Of a stretch of DNA of 64,000 bases, positions 57,321 to 64,000 are shown piece after piece. The notes beneath the pieces are model-generated. The model made no database searches. It saw only the letters and a program-made list of their open reading frames with translations, and had not been told where the DNA came from. Every line of letters begins with the position of its first letter. Position 1 is the first letter of the stretch. The DNA lies in contig CM046456.1 of NCBI GenBank assembly GCA_025506515.1, positions 15,583,794-15,647,793 of the forward strand. Direction: 5' to 3'. The DNA is from Flaveria trinervia (Eukaryota > Streptophyta > Magnoliopsida > Asterales > Asteraceae). The translations under genes and the position numbers were made by a program.

Positions 57321-58057
57321 TTAGGAAAGCTTAATTATGAAGGAAAGAAAGAACGAAGGCGGTTACAGAGAGAATTTTGAGAATTTAGGTTGGAGGAAAG
57401 ATGAAGATGATAGAAAGAGGGAGAAACTGTTGGGTTATATGTGAAAAGAATTTAAGACAAAGTTAATGAAAAAGGATAAACTTTGAAATCTGGATGTCGG
57501 TCCCACCTCTGAAAAAGAAGTTTGTTTTTTGCTCAAAAAGTAGTTTTTTTTGGAAATCAAAAATCTTCCGAAGGTAAATTGTTTTTGGAAGTTTTTGATG
57601 AAAGAGCTTTAGAAGGCAAAATGACTTCGGAAGAATTTCCTGAGAGTTTTTGAACCATCATATTGAAATGCTTAATATTACATGAAATCAAGTTCTAAAA
57701 AGGCTAAAAATGATGAAATGAGTCATTGGCTTGAGAACGATGAGAAAAATGATACATCCATGTGAACGAACTAAAATAACTAAAAAATGTGATAAAATAC
57801 CGGTAACCTAAACAAGAGATGAAAGGAATGCTTCCACTTGTCGTAATGATTTATATGCAAAGTGAAGTACTATGAGATAAATATAGATATGTCAAATAGG
57901 TCGGAAAGAGTCTGAAGTTGGGTCGGACAACACACATCTTGGTTGACCCATCACCACCGGGGATTAGAGTATTAGACATATAGAGAATATTTCTTCTAAA
58001 AAGTCTACTTGTGTTGAGTGGAATTGGGATTATTTGCCAATCATGTTTAAAGTTAGT
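57321..58057. other. leader of the extra ORF and spacer
   Basis: Minus-strand sequence upstream of MANFNRRN. CTTCCGAAGG (57571) and CTTCGGAAG (57628) echo motifs in the two copia units. The rest is unremarkable. Confidence 0.45.
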
Positions 58058-58106
58058 AATTAATATATATACACATACATACATATATATATACATACAT
58101 ATATAT

Positions 58107-58175
<69 letters not shown>

Positions 58176-58177
58176 TA
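58058..58177. repeat. (CATA)n/(TA)n microsatellite
   Basis: Blocks of ACATACAT and ATATATAT alternate. Solo LTR E inserted at its right edge. Confidence 0.93.
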
Positions 58178-59874
58178 TATAAGGCCCCGTACCCGGGACG
58201 CTTACAACTGATAAATCATTGCACATAAAACATATATTTTCATCATATTATATAAAAACATTGCAGCGGAAAATTTAAACAAAATACTCCAATTCAATAT
58301 AATAGCTTTTGCAAAATAATACATCATTATACAATTACCAAACCCCAGTTGCATTACATCACAAAAGCATTATAAATGGATGCCATCAAAAGAGATGAGT
58401 AGCCGCCTCATGCCATCCTCAGCAATCATTACCTGCCAACTGGAAACACATAAAAGTCAGCGTTGCTTAGTGAGTTCTAGTTTTATAATAATAAAATATA
58501 TTTTTCTTTCGTTAAAACCGTTCTTCACATTTACGCGATCATACATCATACGTACACATAGATAATATCATTGTTATCTTCATTAATCGTTCATACATTT
58601 ATTCTTTCATCGTACGTTCATTAACCTTCGCTTTCTTTCATCTTACATATTTTTTCTTTAAATTTTTCAGTACCTCAAATGATATCAAATTGTTACAATA
58701 AATAGGTAAGGGAATAAGGCATAACATACTCAGATTCATATTTTAATTATGTACAGTTTATTTCCTATAATTTTTGAAATATTCAAATAAACTATTAAAA
58801 TTACCTTCGGGTTTCTAAAAACTCTCAAAATTGATCAGAATATTTGATATATTATTTATAACTTCTCAAAATTTTCCCAAATCTTAAATCATAGCAGAGT
58901 CAATTTTTATGATTTTCATCATTTTACTAATATTTAGTAAAAATATCAAAATATGTCCAAAAATTGCTATTTTCATACAGAATGTTCTTTTCAAATTTTT
59001 TTATTTTCTGTAATTTTCTCATAATTTATCGCAAAGTTAAAGTATTTTTCCCGATTTTCATATGGCAGAAACTTTCAAAATTCATAACTTATTCATAACT
59101 TTAAATTTGTCTTTGGTTAAGATGAGTATGGTGTATGGCGGGGACCGAGAGTTTTGAGAGAGTGTAGGGGTGGTGGTGTGCGGTTTGTGAAATGACCGAG
59201 AGATGGTCTTAAGGGAGTCTCGACTACAACAATTAATGCTACTAATCATGAGGTCTCTATTAGCTTAGATGAGTAAGCTAGGTATAGGGTCTTTAGGTTT
59301 CAAGTTCTTAGTGTGTTTGTGCTAGGTGGCGGTCAAAGAGAAAGGTTGGGTGTCTTGGCCGATTGAGGTGTTAATCATCTCCTAATTCGGTTGGTTTAAT
59401 CCTAAATGAGCCGAGGCTTAGTCTTAAAGGTTGCTTAAGCTTAATGTTTGGGTGTATAAGGTTTGCTTAGTTTTGTAAGCTTCTTTAATATTAACTTATA
59501 TTGTGGTGTTTAGTTGGGTTGTGTTTCGGTTTACTTGATGTTTGTTTGGTGTTATATGGTTGATGTACTTTGATCACTTAATGTTTGGTAACAAAAGGTT
59601 ATGAATATGGATACATGAATACGTAAAAGGTTGTGCATGCATGCAACCATGCATACATGCAACATATATATATACACATAAACACATAATACACATATGT
59701 ATACATTTATTAAAAGATGGCACATGCATACGTAGGATATGTATGAAAACATGCATACGTATAAATTTTAACATATATGTGCACATAATTATTTATAATT
59801 TATATAATAGATAACATATAATAGAATTTATTCATAAACTAATTTTGCTTAACCTTATTTTTAGGGTCGTCACA

Positions 59875-60076
59875 CTATTCCTGGTACTAGACCTAGGTCT
59901 ATCATAGACCAGCTATAACGGTGCTCCGCACCTCTGGTCACAACACCTAGGGTAGAGTTTAGGTGTACCAATGCCATGTGCAATACCCTGCTATTCCTGG
60001 TACTGGACCTAGGCCTATCATAGACCAGCTATAATGGTGCATCGCACCTCTAGTCACAATACCTAAGGTATGCAGG
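59875..60076 (-). repeat. 116-bp tandem duplication in LTR E
   Basis: CTATTCCTGGTACT...ATCATAGACCAGCTATAA begins at 59875 and again at 59991. The second copy is incomplete. It occupies the slot where gypsy element 1 has its 61-bp array. Confidence 0.88.
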
Positions 60077-60785
60077 AATGGTGCTATACAAGTGGTCAAT
60101 CACAAAGAAAGACCCTGATGTGCATCCTCCCGGGGTAGCGAACCCACACACCGTTAGGATAACACCTTTTAATGGCGTGTCCTGACATACAAGGCTTGCA
60201 AGACTTTCTTTATTTTCATTCATTCATTAATGCATGCATTCTTACTTCCTGTTCCTCTTTTCATTATCTTTCGCTTTACGTTACATACTACTTTCATTTC
60301 ATTAATTAACATTCAACGTAAAGCCACAGGAAAGATAAACATACATCATAATAAGGAACATAACATACACCATCAATAACATCATACATGGCAACATCAT
60401 ACATACATAACATGCATCATGCATAAACATGCAACATCATCATCATGCCCAATGTAACCTCTAAAACCTCAACAGTCATCTTACATGAACTTACAGGAAT
60501 TTCCACGTCAAAACTTACATCTGCAGTTTCCCCCGAAAGTCAGTACATAAACTACATTTTCCTCGGGTACACCAGCCCTACTTGGGCGTATGGGCACCCT
60601 TCAGTCGCATGGCCTCCAGGCGAATAAACATCATGTGATTGAACCAATGTTGTTGAACACCTATGCGACTGAACACCCAATCGTGCGAATGAAACTAATG
60701 TGAATGGACTCTATGCGGATGAGTCCCAAGCGAATGAACCTAATGCGGATGAAACTAATGCCAATGGGCATTTATGCGACTGGGC

Positions 60786-60895
60786 TCTCAGTCGTGCGAA
60801 TGAACCCTCAGTCGTGCGAATGAACCCTCAGTCGTGCGAATGAACCCTCAGTCGTGCGAATGAACCCTAAGTCGTGCGAATGAACCTCAATCGCA
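60786..60895 (-). repeat. 20-bp tandem array CAGTCGTGCGAATGAACCCT (5 copies)
   Basis: Four consecutive 20-base units are identical and a fifth has one change. They sit within the broader GCGAC/GCGAAT array of this LTR (about 60590-60930). Confidence 0.93.
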
Positions 60896-61491
60896 CCTCG
60901 ATCGGCCGTATGGCCTCCATTCGATTGCCTAGCCCTAGCTGATGCAGAATGCAGTTCATCCCGAACCCAATCTGCCATTTTCGACTTCCAAGCTCATCCA
61001 AACCCATTCTAAGCCCAAATCAACCATCCTAAACCTTAGGAATGCATACCACAACACCATTCAAGCACACACAAGCTCAAAAGCAAGACCCAAACGAATC
61101 ATACACATACCCGCACATACATAAACGGGTCAAACACACACTTCAAAAATTCGATTTTCAGATGTGTTTCAGCCCCAAAATCATTCAAAAATGTGTAAAG
61201 GAGGGTTCCTACAACTCACACAATCAACACCGAGAAGTAGAGCTTCGTTTAGACCCGCTACACGACGATTTTACTCTCTTGAATCAACTCGAACCAACTT
61301 TTCTCCCTTTTTCTCAGTTCTTTCTTTCTTTTGGATGATTTGTGGGTGTGGGGAGAGGGTAAGGGTTGCCCTCTCCCTTTAAATATCCCCACTCACCCAA
61401 TTTTCTCTCGTTGGCGAGTTTGGTCCCCCGACTTTAAACTTTATTTATTTTTCTTCTTTCACCGGCTTCAAAGAAAATATCCGGTGTTACA

Positions 61492-61511
61492 ATACATACA
61501 CACACACACAA

Positions 61512-61545
<34 letters not shown>

Positions 61546-61546
61546 T
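61492..61546. repeat. (CA)n-(TA)n microsatellite
   Basis: ACACACAC run followed by TATATATA at the right edge of solo LTR E. Confidence 0.93.
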
Positions 61547-61555
61547 ATTTATAAA

Positions 61556-61646
61556 GTGTCCGAAAACTACCACAAAAGTGCCCCAAAAACCGCTCCAAAA
61601 ATGCCCGAAAACCGCCCCAAAAAATGCCCGAAAACCGCCCAAAAAT
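61556..61646 (+). repeat. 22-23-bp tandem array (4 units)
   Basis: Four units of the type ATGCCCGAAAACCGCCCCAA. They are C-rich on this strand and non-coding. Confidence 0.85.
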
Positions 61647-62666
61647 GTCATACAACCAAATACGCATAATGTACAACTTAATATGCTAAGAAAGTTAGTA
61701 CTTAGTATATATATAATTTATAAACCATAGTAAAAACTATTTAAGCATTATATACAAGTGTCATATACATGACCTTTTTTGTCTTATAGTAAAATGTTTA
61801 TTTTTTTTTATCTTTTTACCCCTTTAACTTTCGCTGTATCATTTTATATCTTATGCTTTTAAAGTTGTTTTTATATATTCATAAATTTTTATGTTTTATT
61901 CATCTTAAAAGTTTTCATTTTTAAATTTGTATCAAATTAAAAATATTGACACGATATGTTTTTTTAATCTATAGTTCGGTGTAAGTTTCATTCAAAACGA
62001 CATTATCTATCAGATTATATAAGCATCGAAGCATAAACGTATAACCCAATCAAAGTTTAAGAAGGCTTTAATTTTTATAATTTAATTTCTTATTCCTTTT
62101 ATAACTTTTAAAATATGATATTTTATCAAATCCAAATTTATTCATGCTAATTCTTATCAAAGTTGATATCCTTAAGTGAAGTTTTTACGGTTGTGACACT
62201 TTCTTTATTGATGTACGGATGTTTCAACTTTTTAGCAGATTCAAATTAATTTTTATAAACTTGCAAGTACTATGAATGAGCCCATCACAACACACAAGTT
62301 TGTAATTATAAAGTTTTGAATGTTATTAACAATATACTTGTTTTATTTTTCATATGTAAAATTTCATATATTATCAATCCCTCAACATATGGATTTGCGT
62401 AAATATTCAGTCATTATTTTTCATGGTTTTTTGTTTTCGTTGTAACTTAACGATGCTAGAATAAATTTTGAGAGAGAAATATCACCAAGTATAAATCGGT
62501 ATGTATACAATAATCATCCGCACAGAGAGAGTTGGACACTTGGAGCTTATCTCCAAATTGACAAATGAAGTTGTAAATTGTCTTAGCTAAGAGATCAAAG
62601 TTTAGTTTCTTTAAGTGACATGTAATGTCCTAAAGTAAGAGTCGTTTTTAACTTTTAAAACTAATA
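61647..62666. other. AT-rich spacer, nothing recognised
   Basis: No gene or terminal structure was seen before the Helitron end at 62667. Confidence 0.5.
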
Positions 62667-63989
62667 CTAGTGGTTGTTTCATCCATGTGCGTTGCGCGTG
62701 TGATGGACAAGTCAAACCAATGCTTAGATCAAGCTTAAAACCGGGACTAGTAACGACGCTAACTATGAATAGCTGATAAGCCAAAGCAACCGATACCATT
62801 CTTGATGCATCATCACAATTGTTGTACAATTAAACACCACAAAATACAAACAATTAAAGCATCAAGAAAAAACAAATTAAGCTTAAGTCATAGTTGTTGA
62901 CAAAGTCTTAAGTGAGCTAGGGCTCGTCATCATCAACAAAAATATGCTCCCAACTTTAGCAAGACAACAACATAGTCATAGTAAACATCACTGACGACAT
63001 GAAAAATCAAAACAAAGCAGGGTTTAAGTGTGAGCTTCTAACAAAATGTCATATGAGCTAATACTCATCATCATCAACAAAAAGATTTTCTGTATAGTGA
63101 CATCAAGGCAAGAACATGTGCAAACTCAACATCATTGACCCAACAACATACCTAACATTGGCTTCAGGTAAAATGAGCTAAAACTCAGTCTTAAAATAAG
63201 CTAAGACCCATCATCATTATCGATAAATCAATCTTCCCAACAACAACATGGATCCAACACAGTTCAACACAAAGGAAAGAACAAAACATACCCCATCATC
63301 GCCACCAATAGCAGAATCAACGCAAGAACACGCAAGAACATGCAGAACAAAACATCATGGGCGGAAATAGATACAATAGTAGTTCACCTTAACACATGAG
63401 AAGTCCAACGCCACCCGAATGCCATTTGAATGTGTGACTGAGGAAACGGACAAAATTGTAATGTACATGTATCAACATAACTATTAAAGCAACTCGTCAT
63501 AAGCTAACAACAGAAGTTAAGATCTCATATATGAATTAATAGCATTTTTAAATAAACCTCAAGTCATGATCATAGAACTCAAAATCAAAGAACTCAAATC
63601 TTAATTAAATACATAATCTCTTTGATGAAAGCACCTATCAATCAATTCATATAAAATAATTAAAGAAAATCAAACCCACATATCTAACATCAAATAACGG
63701 GATCTGATTGTTATTGCATGACTCATCTTCTTCCAATCGAACCTTTCTAGTGCCAATCCAGCCGTATTCTTAAACATGCAAGCCTCTTCTAAATCATATT
63801 CATCATGGATGCATGTTTGATCTGTCGTTTCAGACAATGCGAGCTGTTAGCAAATTAAGGGATCAGGAAGAGAAAGAGATAAATATGATCGGTGGCGATG
63901 AAGAATAACTTAGCATATTAAACGTGAAATTCCCAAGTTAGCCCTTGGTACTATTCATTTCCTTTTTACAAGAATAATAGCATAATTGA
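62667..63989 (-). mobile_element. probable Helitron, non-autonomous
   Basis: On the minus strand the 3' end has an imperfect hairpin around CACGCGCAACGCAC, then ATGAAACAACCACTAG followed by T. A matching 5' end may be TCAATTATGCTATTATTC at 63989, but the base before it is C, not the expected A. The interior has no gene, only degenerate segments with recurring TCATCATCATC. Confidence 0.5.
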
Positions 63990-64000
63990 GTCATATGAAT

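Larger units (their letters stand above)
58178..61491 (-). mobile_element. solo LTR E, gypsy type, ~3.3 kb
   Basis: On the minus strand it begins TGTAACACCGGATATTTTC, close to the LTR at 4822, and ends GGGGCCTTATA (expected TTACA). Flanks ATATA and ATACA differ by one base, so a TSD is likely but blurred by the microsatellite. It is about 1 kb longer than its relatives because about 58670-59870 holds unrelated AT-rich sequence, apparently an insertion of unknown class. Confidence 0.85.

Overview
This is nuclear DNA of a flowering plant, almost certainly a eudicot and probably Asteraceae. That family placement is inference, from the style of the Tekay-like Ty3/gypsy LTRs and from an extra retroelement ORF type I associate with composites. 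The window is AT-rich and almost entirely transposable elements. The only host gene I can support is a three-exon ZIP-family metal transporter at 24674-26759 on the minus strand. It carries a perfect zinc-deficiency response element (ATGTCGACAT, 26873-26882) just upstream of a TATA box, and a one-base frameshift in exon 1.

Layout. 1-7155: 3' part of a decayed chromodomain Ty3/gypsy element with its 3' LTR, sitting in an older LTR relic. 7644-8960: Ty1/copia pol remnant with a possible LTR. 8961-13535: mostly featureless, with an LTR-like promoter segment, a degenerate repeat and a MITE. 13541-23638: Ty1/copia element on the minus strand (TSD ACAAG, Met-tRNA PBS), split by two gypsy-type solo LTRs (14559-17564, TSD GTCTT; 19200-21626, TSD CTTTT). 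24674-26882: the ZIP gene and its promoter. 27805-28253: small Helitron. 28926-44874: PIF/Harbinger DNA transposon (TSD TAA) with Myb-like ORF1 and DDE transposase ORF2. ORF1 is split by a full gypsy element (30883-42631, TSD GTTTG), whose integrase is in turn split by a third solo LTR (36960-39841, TSD AAATT). 46337-49590: TA microsatellite, an inverted-terminus element containing a MITE, then a second MITE. 49735-51885: a short LTR with a 5S-rRNA-like core (Cassandra type) followed by a gypsy solo LTR. 51890-57320: copia remnant and a SIRE/Maximus-like extra ORF with PPT and LTR. 58178-61491: minus-strand gypsy solo LTR in a microsatellite. 62667-63989: probable Helitron.

Most interesting pattern. 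At least four gypsy-type LTRs carry a tRNA-like segment with A-box and B-box sequences at a similar offset, about 1.1-1.2 kb from the LTR start. A separate small LTR carries the 5S rRNA internal control region. In other LTRs of the group the corresponding place holds a truncated A/B-box piece, a 61-bp tandem array or a 116-bp duplication. This suggests a replaceable module in these LTRs that repeatedly acquires Pol III-type promoters or minisatellites. No retroelement ORF in the window is intact. All boundaries were read by eye, with no database search.
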